Below are positions 33,705 through 47,378 of a stretch of DNA of 64,000 nucleotides, piece after piece. The DNA lies in the NCBI RefSeq assembly GCF_964204645.1, contig NC_134030.1, positions 12,026,278-12,090,277 on the forward strand, written 5' to 3'. Positions within the stretch are counted from its first letter, which is position 1, and each line of letters starts with the position of its first letter. Position numbers and translations under genes: made by a program. The notes under the pieces are model-generated. The model was not told where the DNA came from, did no database searches, and saw nothing but the letters and a program-made list of their open reading frames with translations. The stretch comes from Tubulanus polymorphus. Taxonomy: Eukaryota; Nemertea; Palaeonemertea; Tubulaniformes; Tubulanidae.

Positions 33705-33896
33705 CTGGAATCGTTATGAGTATTAAATCTAACCACATTTCGTTCTGCAAAGCTGAAGCTTGAGCAATAGGGGCACCACGTGCATTCTTCACATTGCGTA
33801 AGATTATACGTTAGATACGAAGCCGTCAAGTTCTGCGCTTTGCCAAGTTGAGCTCACCTCTCGTGTTTGCATCCATGTGACGCGCTTCGTGCAACT
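33705..33896 (-). other. Two possible micro-exons on the minus strand
   Basis: 33896-33858 (39 nt) has acceptor TTCTATTTCAG and donor GAG|GTGAGC; 33744-33705 (40 nt) has acceptor GCTTTGCAG and donor CCAG|GTATAG. The phases agree (1 then 1), and the joined frame reads LHEARHMDANTR then ERNVVRFNTHNDSR. No family recognised. Splice-like strings this short can arise by chance. Confidence 0.25.
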
Positions 33897-34363
33897 CTGA
33901 AATAGAAGTAACTAATAGATGAAATAATGTTTGATATACTGATTATGTTATAACGGGATTACAAATTTTATGAATATTTTACCATACTAAGAAAAAATAC
34001 GATATCTCGATAGAAAGAAATAGATTACTTAATTTGTAACTACGTAATTTGTGCAGTGATTTGATGATGCTTTTCAAAGTGATATTTCTGAATTCTTGTT
34101 CGGCTTACGTTGAAAGACTTACGGTTTGTCAATAAAGTTTGTCAATAAAGCAGCTATTATTTTCTTGAATGATAAATTATCAAAACCCGTGCACGTAGAA
34201 TATAACATCGTATATACATACACTGTGTATAAGATGCTGGTAAATAAATAATTTGAGAAAAAAAATTATCCTGTGTCTAAAACCGGGATCTAAAATGATA
34301 ACAAGTTTAACTAGAATTGTGCGTTTTGGGATTAATAACATTTCTTCGATTATAGGTAATCAA

Positions 34364-35334
34364 ATGATGGAGAAATATCTTGTGACACTGGTCTGTGTAT
34401 TGTTCGCAACGTTAACCGCAAGTATCTGTGGTCATAATCTCCCGGGTCCACCCGAAAGGCCACAGGTATTCACATCACCAGAGGCGCTTAGAGATTACCT
34501 TCGGCAGTTGAATGAATATTTTGCAGTAGTAGGTAGGCCGCGGTAAGTAAAACTGATATCTAATAGCCCTGTACGTATATTGACAGAGGTACTGGTATAA
34601 ATATAAAAAGACAGGAATAGAACGCGACATCCATGGTCATCATTTCATTAGTTTGACAGCTTTAGAAATATTTCAACCGTGTGAATCTCCCATTATCGGT
34701 GATAAAAAATCCTTTTTTTCAAATTTGCTGCAATGCGATATGGGAGCAATGTTTAAGAAAAATTGTCGCCAGCTTTTAAAGAACACGTGCAAAAATTCAG
34801 GTTACTCAAATATGTTTGTTATTTCTATAACTAATTTTCCAAAAATCTAAACATAAGGCCTACAGAAACTGTGCGCATAAACGCCCTACCTTTCAAGTGA
34901 AATTTAAGATTTTAAGATATCTTGCCTCGTTTTCATTCCATGGCAATTTAAGCGCAGCGCATCGATCGTCATTCCGAGTTTCAACGCCGTTTTCTCTGCG
35001 TGTGTTTCGGTAGATGGGTGTTACTCCGGGCAAAAGTACCCTAACAAAATTGCGGCTCTAAAATGGTACCTTATTTACGCCGTAGATTGACTAGCCCGTC
35101 GAATTCTGTGCTATCTGCAATCGCCGTCAAAAACAGAACGGCAACCAGACTAGGTTTAAGAACAAAAAAAAAGGCTGAGACCGACATTTTTCTTTTCAAT
35201 GGTAAACTCAGGGACCAAATGGCCGGAACCCATGCATCTTTCTGTTTTATGGCGCCGTCAATTCAATTGAATTTAGCTTTATTGACATCACCTTAGTTTT
35301 ACCAAGAAACAGGTAGCAAAATAATCAGAGAATA

Positions 35335-35402
<68 letters not shown>

Positions 35403-38400
35403 GTAGTAGTAGTTTATTAAATCAAAAAATACAAATCTGTTTATGATACAACGCAATTCCTTAATACTGTATGGCTCATACATGAAGCTAATTCAGGTAT
35501 ATAAATACATTAAATCTTATATCATATATCTGCTTCATGCATTTTTAGCTAAATTATCTAAATTAGCTAGAAATTAGCTGAAATATATAACGCAATAACT
35601 TCATGCGGCTGTGATGCATTCATCAATCAGTACAGCTATTGCAAAACCAAGTAATAAATAAAGTAACTGACGCATCGATAGATGCGTCAATCAATGCATC
35701 AAAAATATTTCAAGTACAAAAAGGATGTTATAATTTTGACAGAATATATTGTCATATTGTTTACATTATAAGATTTTGACGCATCTTCACGCCATATATA
35801 AACAGTAAAGGAGACCACGTTTGCTCAGAAAAAATTGTTTCTCTTTAATTTCCGTTTTTTTTTTAATCGGAAAAACCGTTCATCTTTTCCTGATCTTTTC
35901 TCGATCTCGATGTACGGGGACAGGCGAGATTATGATAGCTGCCGATTGGCGTAAAAATCGTGAGCTCGAAAAACTCTTTTGATATGCTAAAATAAATATT
36001 TCTTTCCAGAGTACATGTATATACTTAAAAAGAAAGGAACATTTCATCCGTTATAACTGCAGGGGGTTTCAAAGGGGTACAAACTCACGGATTAATGGTG
36101 GCTGATTCAGTCCATACCAAAAAATCTTTCTGACGGCTGGAGGAACGATATAAAATTTTCATTTGGCCTGTTTTTCGGGTTTCTCGCATGAGAATTCACA
36201 ACTTTTGGTTTTCTCGCGACAGAATTCAAAATTTTTTTGTTATGGCCCGAATCAGCCACTATATGGATTAGATCACAACTGTCGCAAAGATATATTCATC
36301 TCTAGATTACCTATATCTACCTTGTAATGTACCAAGGCAACTTGCATTACTGCCTTTTCTACCCTCACTTATCTTATTGCAATATTGAATGGGGCCGCAA
36401 CAACTTTGACTTCGCTCTAGGAAAATTATTGAAACTCAAAAAAATAATAGTCATAAAAATCATTACCGAAAGTCACTACTAGAACCCACGGTCCGTTATT
36501 CAAATCCACTCAGATCGATATGATGTAGAAAACCATCTCGCTTGTCAACTTGTGCATTGTAATTTACACAACCTTCTACCGTCCCATAATTTTGAGATGC
36601 ACAGTCATTATACCAGATCAAGGACTAATCTTCAATGCTCGGTTTATACAATCTTTGATTTTTTATCTTTACCGCAGCTTTATATTACAACAATATGTAT
36701 TTATTGTCATATTGTAATCGTCGGAAATGAATAAATAGAAAATAATATTAAGGGTTATGCTTGTGTTGAAACCCTGAAAAGGAATTTGAAATGTGGAATG
36801 TAGTACTTAGCCAAGATAAAACTGCAATACAGAGATGTGAAAATATGACGATGTGGACATTAATAGCTTAAATAGCGGTCCTATACCGATAATGAATATA
36901 TTTCTGCGTTTGAATGCTAATGACTCAAATAAAAACTAGTATTTACCTTGAATTCTGCTACATTATTGCGTTTGTATATTCTATGTTAAAAGGGAAGTTG
37001 TGTCCTAATGAATTCGTAGTGAGTACTACAAGTCGCATTCAATTCGAAAATCAGAGACAACCTGACGGACCGCTGATGAGCTTGGAGTCCGCTGGGCTTC
37101 AAAACACGTCGGAGTTTCTTGTGGAAATGAATGAAAATCATTTTCCACTGTTACACACTTCAGCTATCGAAAAATTCCCCTGGACGCTCTTGTACATTAA
37201 CCCAACAAGGAAATTCAGCGGGACGACGCACAAACTTTAACCGATCCAACGCACTCATGGTAAAGATAAAACATGTAGCAACAGGGGCACGGGTTCAACG
37301 GCGTTTGAATTTAACATGTTGCTTGTTGAGGCGGCGTTTAATGAAATCAAATCTATTGAAATCACGATTCGTGTGTATCAGTTTTCTGTAAAGTATTTCA
37401 TTTTAGCAATAACTTACGTTTACCACGCACATAATTTGGAACTTCGTCGTTTTCAGGGCTAGGGCAACAAAAGGAGTTTGGTCTCATTAATATGCAGTCA
37501 GTAGCTCATATCTCCGTCTTTACTTTTTTGTTTTGTATCCATATTTGTAAACTTCAATATCTGATCAATCCTGCCTGCCTGGTGCAGAATCTGCACAAAT
37601 ATGTGTTTGAAAAAAAATAATGATAATTGTAAAAACACCTGCCTGCCTGATCACTTCGATTTGTAGAAAAGGGCGAGAAACAAGTTATCATTTTTAGCCG
37701 TAGTAACTCAAATTATTCAGACGGTGCTAAATGGTAGGTATGCCTATAGTCCCATTTTGTCTGAAATTTATATCCATTCTCGAAGGATAATGTTTCTGCA
37801 ACCTGTCAGAAGTGGAGGGAGACTTTGGCACAATAAAGAAGTTTCCTGTTTCTAGGCACCATTTTTGCGGTCCCTCGAGGTCCCAATTCTTGCGATAATT
37901 TTCAATCTTTTTTTCAATCATAAGTTTTGATTGAATTCCAATTAGCTCTACAGTCCCTTGTTTGATAAACTTGATTGATACACCATTCTAAGCGAAATGA
38001 AACGCAGATTTTTCCCGGTGATTCTTGGTTTTTAAAAAGCAACTATTGAGAAAAGTGAAGATGTAAAACCAAGGACCGCATATTTTAATCGCACGTCACT
38101 GGTGCTTACACTCAAGCGGTTACAGATCAGTCGTCGGGAAAGTTATTAAAAAATTTCCACGCAGGCCCAAATTTGAAATAAAGGTTTTTAACCGATGAAA
38201 GAAATTGAAAATTTAGCTATAAGAGATATTGGGATATTTGAAAATTAATTAAAATCGCAAGGTTACGATAGAGCAACTCTGTAAGAGTGAAATCTGCGTA
38301 CAGGCCCATTACATATTTTTCGATCAGTTAGATTTCGTCTGATGTAAGCTACTTTGGAGGAATAGACCATTTTCTAAGATGAATCTGGGGTACGAGGTTT

Positions 38401-41400
38401 GAGTAGCCAAATGATTTAATGCCACACTGCCGGATGAATCATTTCTAATACATATTATGAAATGGTTACGAACGAAAGGTAACTACTGAACCGAAAGTCC
38501 GATATGTGCTAGATATTTTGGAAAATCCTTGGAATATTTCATGGTTACTATTTCAATGAATGCTATCTAAATAGCGAACGCTGTATCATCATAATAATTC
38601 ATGGTCGATCTCCTTTTTTTGTTTTTTTTGCAAAGAGCTTATTACTATGTCAGTGAACGTTTCGTCGCTCAACAAGTTTAGCGATGTTTTCTTTATGGGC
38701 AATATTTCGACGACGAAAATGCTCTTTCAAAAGTTTCAAAGATGTCCAGTGGAATTGCTGTTCTTAAGTAATTTTGTCAGACGGATTTATCAGTTTATTT
38801 TCAATGTTCATTTTATTCATATCCCGTTTTTCTTCCGTTAGCCGGGTTCGAAAAAAATAGATTGAAGAGATAATGATGATGCTATGTCCAGTGGAATTGC
38901 TGTTCTTCAGTAATTTTGTCGGACGGATTTATCAGTATATTTTCAATGTTCATTTTATTCATATCCCGTTTTTCTTCCGTTAGCCGGGTTCGAAAAAATA
39001 GATTGAAGATGTAGACTATATTCATTTATATCTTCATATATTTTTATTTCCGCGTTCAGGAGCTAATACCGTGGCACACAACCAACTCGTATTCTGAGCG
39101 AAAACTAAAAACAAATAAAACATTTCATCACGTTTATGCAGATCGCATTCATTCATCGCAGAAACGGAAATCTCATCAGTATTTTTTGGTAATCCGAGAG
39201 GACGAAAACAAATATATCTGGTATTCGAGAGCAAAATGTGGCTCCAGTAGTTTTGGTAATTGCATTGTGTGCTGATATTCCGTGGGTGTGTGTATTTTAT
39301 TCTCCCATTAGCCTCTAAATTGATGCAACAACACGTTGCATCTGGCATTCGAAGAATCGGATATACGATTTTAGTTACCACGAATGATTAAGTCTAACTT
39401 CCTGACATTCTCGAATATTGTCCACATTTGCTATTCAGACATATGTATGACCGGTTAACGAATATTTGCACAATTTCTAAACTTGACAAAAGAATAAAGA
39501 CAGTAACATTTTTCTGGATGATGGAAATATTAACCCAATAGCTTGATTTCTATGTATAGATACAGCTTGGGATGTATTTTATATGTGTGCAAGTTATTAA
39601 AAGTACCGATTCCGAATCTAATTGATTAATCTTAACCTGTGCTTCTCCAAAGCTCATGGGGGTTTGCTTGAGGAATCATGACACACAAAATGGCTCTGAT
39701 TCAATCAAATGCGACGTGATTGTGATATCGTATTTCGTATCAGTCCAGCCATACACATAGAAATGAAGTCCATCTCGTAAAAGGGTCGTGATTCATGCCT
39801 TGGATCCTGGAAAAGAATTTGGAACACGTTGACTTGATTTACTATATTATTAAAATAATATAGTTCAATATTTAAATTATGTTCTTAATGGGCTGCTTAT
39901 CATCGTTATTTTCTAATCTTATAAATGATAATACATGCATTACGCATAGATTATTTTTTCAAGTAATACGAGACATGAATAATGAATAACGTTAAAATGT
40001 CAGCGGTTTCAGACAGTTTGTGGATAATACACTGTAGTAACAATCTGTAATCTTGCGTGAGTGTATCAAGTAAATATACGATATGCATGGTGTGCCTACC
40101 AAATTGCCTTCCTATGAGTTCATTACATTAAACGTCACTTAATGTACACCGCCATTGCGTGCAAGTAATGCCACAACAATCCGTGGGATCCCTCAGCATC
40201 ATCTTTATCATCAGTTTCTGGTGTGAAACTGTGGTGGAGGTTTTGTTTCGGCTTATGTTGAAATTCAATGTACATTTTTTATATGCCTGCCCTTGATATT
40301 TGATTTCTGACCAACTAGTATGGCTTCAAACTTACCAACCACATAAATTTATCTTGTTACTTATGTCAGTTAGTGGTAACAAATATCCATACATGCATGA
40401 TGATGATTTTCTAATTTTAATCTTAGACATGTACGAAAACTATAACGTAAGCATCGGTAATTTAAGCTTTATATTTTGGAAATCTGCGTTCTAAAATCAT
40501 ACGGTTGTATTGAAGCGTTCAAAATTAAAGATTATTTTACTAATTGAACGAGTACATTTTTAGATGAGCCGCGTACCAAAAAGTATGGGAGGGGAAATAG
40601 AAAAGACATTACATAACATAACTATAGGTAACTCAAAAAAGAATTTCGTTGAATGTTGTTAATGACATAAAAGCTATATAGAAAATATTCAGTTCCTTAC
40701 TTATCAACTTGTTTAGTTGAATAACTTGAACAAATTCCAAATCATGGGTTTGTCGATTGACATCCTGTTATAATCGCGTGATGCAAATCAACCTTCAGCT
40801 GGTAAGTTCACGTGGGTTCGGTTCCTGCACGGGTTTTACCAAAAAAGTTTGAAGCATGAAGCGTTGATCGATGACGATAAATTTGCACCTAATTCCCTAT
40901 CCTCCCTCGGCAGGGATTCGAACGTGATGCCGCGGCACGAAAGGCAAATTCATGGATATGTACAGTACATGTATAAATGGAATAACCCTCTGGTTCATTA
41001 AGTTAAAATCCCTGGCGGAAGATGCTACCATGCGGTTTTTATTTAATCCTTAGTGAATTGCTGACTGATCACAGGGTATAAAAAGTGAAGGGAACCAACT
41101 GAAATAATCGATTTCGGGACTCGAATTTCGGCTTTCTGAATATCTAGTATTAGTATAAAATATATCCACATTATCATGTTTTAAGACGAGTCTAAAAATT
41201 TCGTTTTAGTCTTGGTGGGGATTGAGTATCATATTTTTTTCAATGTGGCTCGAACGAATCATCCAGCATACATTTATCATAAGAACCAATATTTACATTA
41301 CGCCCGATTTCGCTAAAAAGAATCATGAATCAGTCTCAGGCTAGTATGTTCGAATTCCTATATTTTGAAATCTACTTGATATGGCAACTAGTACAATAGT

Positions 41401-43123
41401 ACTGCTTAATAAAGCACGTGTATGAAAATAATAATCGAAACGAACAAGAAATGTGTACACTAAATTCTTAATCTCAAAAAGTAAATGTACCGTATTGGTG
41501 ATAAAATGCATCTTAATTTTGGACAACGTTTTTTATCTTGGACATAATTGATGACTATCAGGTATTCTTAAATTATGTTTGCATAGCCACGCATTATTTA
41601 TTCTTTGGTTTGCTAAAGGTAAACAACGCACTGATAATTGATGATTACTGGCGAAAGTCGTAAGCAAATAATACGATTCTTCATGGGAAAAAAATAATTC
41701 TATTTTCCTTGCAAGTCCAGCATCACGAAGGCTTTCCAATTCTATGTAAATTCAGTAGCGGTGCTCATTTACCATCAATATTCAATACAAAATGATGGTT
41801 AATATAAAGTTTTAAACGCCAAAGTCAAGCAAATACTTTAACTGCAAAATTTTTAGGAAACAATTTATTTTACATTCCGTGCGAACCCAAGATCACGAAG
41901 GCGTTCGTATCGTAAGATTACTTCGCTAGTATTCTTCGTTTGTCGAAAAACATGGCCGATAGCAGCGACTAGAATGAAGGATTCTATAGAATTTTCCATT
42001 CATCATCGATCTACAACTTGCATATATTCAAATATTTCAATACGAAATCTTATTTCTTAGATCAAATAAAGCATAGCAAGCAAAGTAAAGTAATACATTC
42101 TTTTATCTGTTACTTTTTTCAGCGTATCGACATAACCAGAATAGATTGAGTTCTTTACAAAACATAGCGAGGTGATAATATCATAAAGTTTAAATGTCAA
42201 AATCAATGTTTTTAACCTTGTTGTTATTCGCCGATAATTAAGTATTTTTCTTCACGAAGAATTAATGTTACCTATGAATTTGGTGTACACCCTGACTTTT
42301 GACACTAGAGTGTAGTTTACTAAACCACCATGGCTCCTAAACACCTCCCCCACCCGTTTCCTGTAATTGAGTACATAATAACGTAAAAATTATCCCCAAC
42401 ATCATGTTCACTGAATACATAGAATAAACATCCCTAAACATAGATAGTCACGGGTCATGTCCATGGATTTCTGTACAAGGCAAACATATATATGGTACTC
42501 ATTATAGTGATGCCTTCTCTTTGCATGTACGAACGTTCATGAATATCCAAAGGTTCTGACCAATTATCCCCGCTGAGAGAACGATAATTTGTTGATTGAA
42601 TCATGAATTAACAATTTTTAGATTTAATTTGGCATGTTTTCCCATCGGTAATTTCATGTAACTCCATATATTTGTATATTTTCTAGTTTTGGACGGAGCA
42701 TACAGAAGCGACATCCATTCATAACCAAAGTAGGCATACCTTCTTCAGAATCAACATTATATGGTGAGTATGACGTCATTGGCAGGTCATTTTCAATTAC
42801 CATTGTAAGGGTAGGGAGCTTTTCGCATGTACAAACGCGTACAATGCAATTATTTCATTTCTCTAAATATATCTTTAATCAATGATTTTCAGAAAGTTAT
42901 TACGAGGAACCTCACCACGCCACTCGAATGCCCAGGACTTTGATTTCTTATTTGTTTCCCTCAGTGATCAAAATTAGTTCCCCAAGATATTTCCTAATGC
43001 CTGCCCCGAAATAAGCCAGATTTTCTGCTTGATGGACGACTAGTTAATACAAACCATTTCTATTTCTTTCTTTTAAACTTCAGCTTAGATCAAATGAACC
43101 CCAAGACTATTTGGAAACGCTAA
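34364..43123 (+). CDS. Neuropeptide F/Y precursor (3 exons proposed)
   Basis: Exon 1 (acceptor TATAG at 34351-34355, coding 34364-34542) gives a signal peptide ([20 protein letters not shown]) and most of a mature peptide with the PP-fold marks [22 protein letters not shown] and GRPR. Donor CG|GTAAGT splits the Arg codon before the terminal Phe, the intron position typical of NPY/NPF genes. Exon 2 (42687-42763, acceptor TATTTTCTAG) restores Arg and continues FGRSIQKR: Phe for the RPRF-amide end, Gly as amide donor, then basic cleavage sites. Donor GTGAGT. A possible exon 3 (43089-43123) ends MNPKTIWKR-stop; the sum is 291 nt, 96 aa, normal for the family. The mature hormone would be about 38 residues, secreted, acting through a G-protein-coupled receptor. 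Exon 1 is strong, exon 2 likely, exon 3 tentative. ATG 34367 is an alternative start. Confidence 0.8.
35336..35402. repeat. (ATT)n microsatellite
   Basis: About 21 ATT units followed by AGT units (35401-35412). Confidence 0.95.
35675..35790. repeat. TTTTGACGCATC-motif repeat, copy A
   Basis: TGACGCATCGATAGATGCGTCA is a short palindrome here, followed by ATAATTTTGACAGAATAT and TTTTGACGCATC. The same motifs dominate 56300-56730. Confidence 0.5.
36087..36270. mobile_element. MITE with 8-bp target-site duplication (copy 2)
   Basis: The TIR ATGGTGGCTGATTC starts at 36095 and its partner GGCCCGAATCAGCCACTAT ends at 36262. The flanks ACGGATTA (36087-36094) and ATGGATTA (36263-36270) match at 7 of 8 bases. 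Shorter than copy 1 (19811-20055); an 8-bp duplication fits hAT, P or Merlin-type transposases. Confidence 0.75.
38742..39009 (+). repeat. Tandem duplication, 142-bp period
   Basis: ATGTCCAGTGGAATTGCTGT at 38742 repeats at 38884. Both copies run to GGGTTCGAAAAAATAGATTG with only a few differences, indicating a recent duplication. Confidence 0.9.
40900..40950 (-). repeat. tRNA-like arm (solo)
   Basis: CCTCGGCAGGGATTCGAACG then GATGCCGCGGCACGAAA, matching arms at 20530 and 62289. Confidence 0.55.
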
Positions 43124-46100
43124 GAGATAGATAGGCTACGTAAATGATTCCAAATGAAACTTTGCTGACAATAAACGGTAGAAAATTATTTTCTAAAGGT
43201 CGCATGGAAAATTATATACCCACGCCAGAAATGGTGATGTGCGGTCCATTTTTCAAACTAATGGACATTTGGGGGGGTTATGAATTACGTATATCAATAA
43301 GTTTCAAGTTCTGGAGTTCGATCGTGACAATAGGGCTAAGGAAGTTCAGTTCCGATATTTGATCAGATTTTAACGGGTGTCAATGGAACTGGCTCTTGGC
43401 AGTCAAAGCTTAATAATGAAAGTCACAAAGGAGTGATGAAAAAAATTCCACAGAAATTATTTTGTTTCCTAGATTCTTAATTTCTAAGTAGCTAACGGTA
43501 GACCTAACATAGTATAGCGTGAAACTATCCTGTGTTAACTATGCCTAGCGCATAAGTGCACTGAATATTAGGTAATAACAGTGCTACTAGTCTGCTCGAA
43601 GGTCAACCGAGGACAACTTAACACACCTTTGCATGGGTATCATTCAGTTTTTTTAAAAAAGTACCTGATATAGTGTGGCACCAATCTATTCAATTATCAT
43701 TATCATTCATTTATTAACTGGCATGAAACCGCACGGGTTGATAACACAAACAATTCTCATACCAAAACACATTATTTGAATTAACTTCTATGACACTATT
43801 TTCAATTCGTCGGATAGACTTTCACGTAAATATATATTTCGGCAACTGATTCACGATGGCAAGTGGTGAAAAGTGAAAAATAAAAAACTTACTACCAATA
43901 AAACACTTCGGGTTATGTACATGTATAACTAAAATTGTTTTCAAACATCTCTGAACAACTATGATTTGGTTTCGTCAGTAAAATCCACGAAGAAAAGAAA
44001 AACTTTAAAATTTGCTTCTAGGTAAATCGTTTACAGGTAAGCTCTGGAGAGTGACATTGAAAACATTTTGAATATGAAAGTGATAAAACGGGTCTCTTTA
44101 GTCACATAACGAAATTTTATTAAATTTTCATCAATCACCGTTATGTTCAAAATGACATCTGTTAGATCGTGGTTTGCTTATGCTCGTGGCATAGTAGTTG
44201 AAAACGATTTTGCCGTTGGAACGATTCATTTTAGATCACTTGTAATAACCGGATATGTGTAGTAGAAATAAAGTTACAGTACTTTTTATGAATTCATTTT
44301 CATTCTAAAAAAATCCGCATGGTAACATTGGTAGCATGGTTTCAATTTGGGTTTATTGTTTCAAAAAAGATATGATTTCTTCCGACATTAAACATAGGTA
44401 CAATTTTCTAGTGCAATTTCCTCGATTTCCTTCCTCGATTGTATCTCGCCATGAAAATTAACCCTTTTAGTTTACCGGTACAGCAAATGGATGGGGTGGA
44501 TCAGGACTTTCAGAGAGTTATTCAAATAGTAACGGATGTTAAAATTTTAAGATGCTCCCTAAATGAAATATGGTGTATGTTTTATATTTTAAGGTATTTA
44601 TAGTCAGGCCTACCTATATGTATTTCATAATGTGCATTTTATCCTAATATTTCAAACGAACCTATATTATCGTCCTGTTTTTAAAACAGATGTATTCAAT
44701 TCATTATACAGGGACGATTTCTGACGCATCTATCATGAGCTAGTCTCATTTTTAATTTTCAACAATGAAAAAGTCACTATTTCTAAATATCTAGCGATCT
44801 TAAGAAGATTCAGATTCATATTTTTGTTCTCCGAAAAAAAGATAATTTTCTCTGAACAAAATAGATACCATGTTACATATATAAGTTTACAGTAGGGAGA
44901 TACAATGCAATACATGACATAGCAAGGTTATGTTGAACAAGCATTTAAATACAATCCCATGAGGTATACAAAGGCCAAATGTACACCAAAATTTTAAAGG
45001 TTATTCGTCAAGTTAAGATCAAGTGATTATCCGAACTAACGTTCACATATCCTTATGATATACTGGCGCTAAAAGTATTATTATTCAGGCCGATGTAACA
45101 ATCAAAAATCTAAGATAAAACATCTAAAATTACACATATGATAGATGATAATGATATATATTATTTATATATATTTTAAATCAACCCATTTGAGTCATGC
45201 GTGATAGATGTAACCTAAAATTCCGCTCGCGGCTTCATGAAGAATCAAATTCATTGACCGTATTCACTCTTAAAATGAAATGTTTTCTATTTTATTTATG
45301 CGCAGAATAGACGATGACGATGAATATTATCGCCACCTCTCATTCGACCCAATATACTAATCATTGTTGCGCACCTAAACTCGGCGACATTGAAATGGAA
45401 CAGTCGTTTCATCGAGATGTGAAGAATCGATAGAGACGCACGAGCTTGGCGAATCATATCAACAATTTACATCGTTACTGATAATCCTGTCTCCCTTAAA
45501 ATGTAATTGTCTTAAAAATAAAATGACATCAGAATATTTTTAATAACTATCAAAAGCGTTCTCTTTTTCTTGCACAGCACTCGTATGCAATGTGATGATT
45601 CAAAGTATAGTCGATAAGTTTTTCATTTATCGGGCTGTTGGTAAGACCGAATCATAAACTGGTAAGATATTGAGAGGGATGGTGGAGAAAGAAAAATTGT
45701 CATAAAATCTACAAAGGAAATAAGAGAGATTAAAGGTGGAGTGTCGGCAGTTGTGGACACCATCTAGTTTTTGAAATCCACAACTTACACGGATCTCTTC
45801 AGTGAACCGGCCGATGACCAAAGACTACAACGTACGGCTCCGATCCTACAACGTATCAACAATGAGTATCGCTTGAGATCACAAGACCAACACGTATCAG
45901 TCAAATGGTGAAGATGTTCATTTTACAACTACATGTATTTCAACGATTATGTCGAAGTTCATTAGACCCGAAGAAGTCCAACATAAATACAAAATGCTTT
46001 AAAACAGCACAACAAGCTGGTCATTTATATGAATATAATATTAATGCTTTGCCTAGTTAAGCTAAAAAAAGAAGAAAAACTCGGACGGTGATAATTGTGG

Positions 46101-47264
46101 ATAAAGAGGAAAATATGACACTAAAAAATAACGGATCATCTTAGTTGCTGCCAGGTAGGTGTATATTCGGTAGTCATTTTGATACGTAAACCGACGCACG
46201 AAGGCATGTCGTTACTTTTATCTTAAACCCTGAAAACGGGCAAAGATGCAAAAACCACGGGCATATGAAAAAAATTTTGCAAGCTTAAATGAAACGTTTA
46301 CTAAAGAGCCGGATGGTCACGAGTTAATTCAGCTACGTTACAAACTGCAAACAGAATTTCAAGGCAATTTATATTTAGATTCAGCGATTGATCGATCAAA
46401 AACACGTCACATGAAAAAGAAACAATTTAAAATTTCACAAGTTAGCGAAATTTTGAATTTCTATATCATGAGTTGGGGTTTCTTTGCGCTTTCGGTAGTC
46501 AAAAATTAAAGAAAGCAGAGGTTATTCCTACGAAGTGGAATTCGTAATCAACGATAGTGTTACAAAATGTACAGTATACTCGCTTGCCAGGGTTTGGTTG
46601 CCTTTCATCGATGTTCACGCTTATAAAAGCCTGCCCTGCACTTCCTAGCAAGCGAGGGTGAGTATGTTAAACTGATTATATCGGTCAGTGAAATTCACTT
46701 CTTGGTTGATATAAAAAGGTCTACGGGCAGACACCAAATGGTAAAACAATGCAGACAGTGAATATAAGTTCATTTTCAATGAAATTCAATTTGAACTGGA
46801 TTTTCAAGCTCAAATCTGAATGTTGTTATAAAACGAATCTCAAACAATTATACGATTTTCTTCCCTCCCAGTACATGGCGTTGATTTCACTGATAAGTGA
46901 CTCACTCGAGAGAATAGTTTATTCGAATTCTGTTGAAATGTAGAAGACATTGGACATTAGCTGAACCTGGTGGGTCCTAGTGTAGTCCACCCTCATGACA
47001 ATTAGCATTGGAAAATAATATTTAGACTAGTAATCATCGAATATGGTATGAACGTTGATCGAATATAAGAATTAAAACTCAGACACACATATCATTCCGG
47101 CAGACGTGGTGGGTTTGTAAAGGATACCAATTTAAATCAAATTTTATCAACCAATCAAATAAAAAAGAGGGGCGAACAGCCATATTTCAAGATCAAAACA
47201 TACTTGTTGTTGTTCGTTTTGTTGAAATGTATTGTGAAATCAATCCTCCTAGTCTGTTGGTTAT

Positions 47265-47378
47265 CTGGATCCGGTTCCATAGTTGTGGGTTAAAGTTAAC
47301 TCTCAGTTAAGATTAGTTCATTTTCAATGTTTTAACTCGGGATCAAATCTTAACTCACGACTGTGGAACCGGGCCCTG
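47265..47378. mobile_element. Palindromic mini-element with CCGGTTCCA ends, copy 1
   Basis: CCGGTTCCATAGTTGTGGGT is mirrored by CGACTGTGGAACCGGG, with AGTTAACTC/TTAACTC inner parts. Relatives at 62799-62887 and 62960-63030. Confidence 0.65.

Larger units (their letters stand above)
34543..42686 (+). other. Large intron 1 of NPF gene
   Basis: About 8.1 kb with no other gene recognised. It contains an (ATT)n run, a MITE, a tandem duplication and a tRNA-like arm, all listed separately. A closer exon with the needed N-TTY-GGN reading after AG was looked for by eye; the only alternative, near 39248, would read FGN and lacks a cleavage site. Confidence 0.6.

Noticed and set aside
39248-39262. Alternative NPF exon 2 starting TTTTGGTAAT
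   Set aside because: Would read FGN without a basic cleavage site and meets a stop soon after.
45627-45910. Possible minus-strand exon ending at a GTAAG donor
   Set aside because: No frame with a convincing peptide between the candidate acceptor and donor.
46246-46509. 87-codon plus-strand ORF
   Set aside because: No family, no splice context and no repeat relation; length is within chance expectation for AT-rich sequence.
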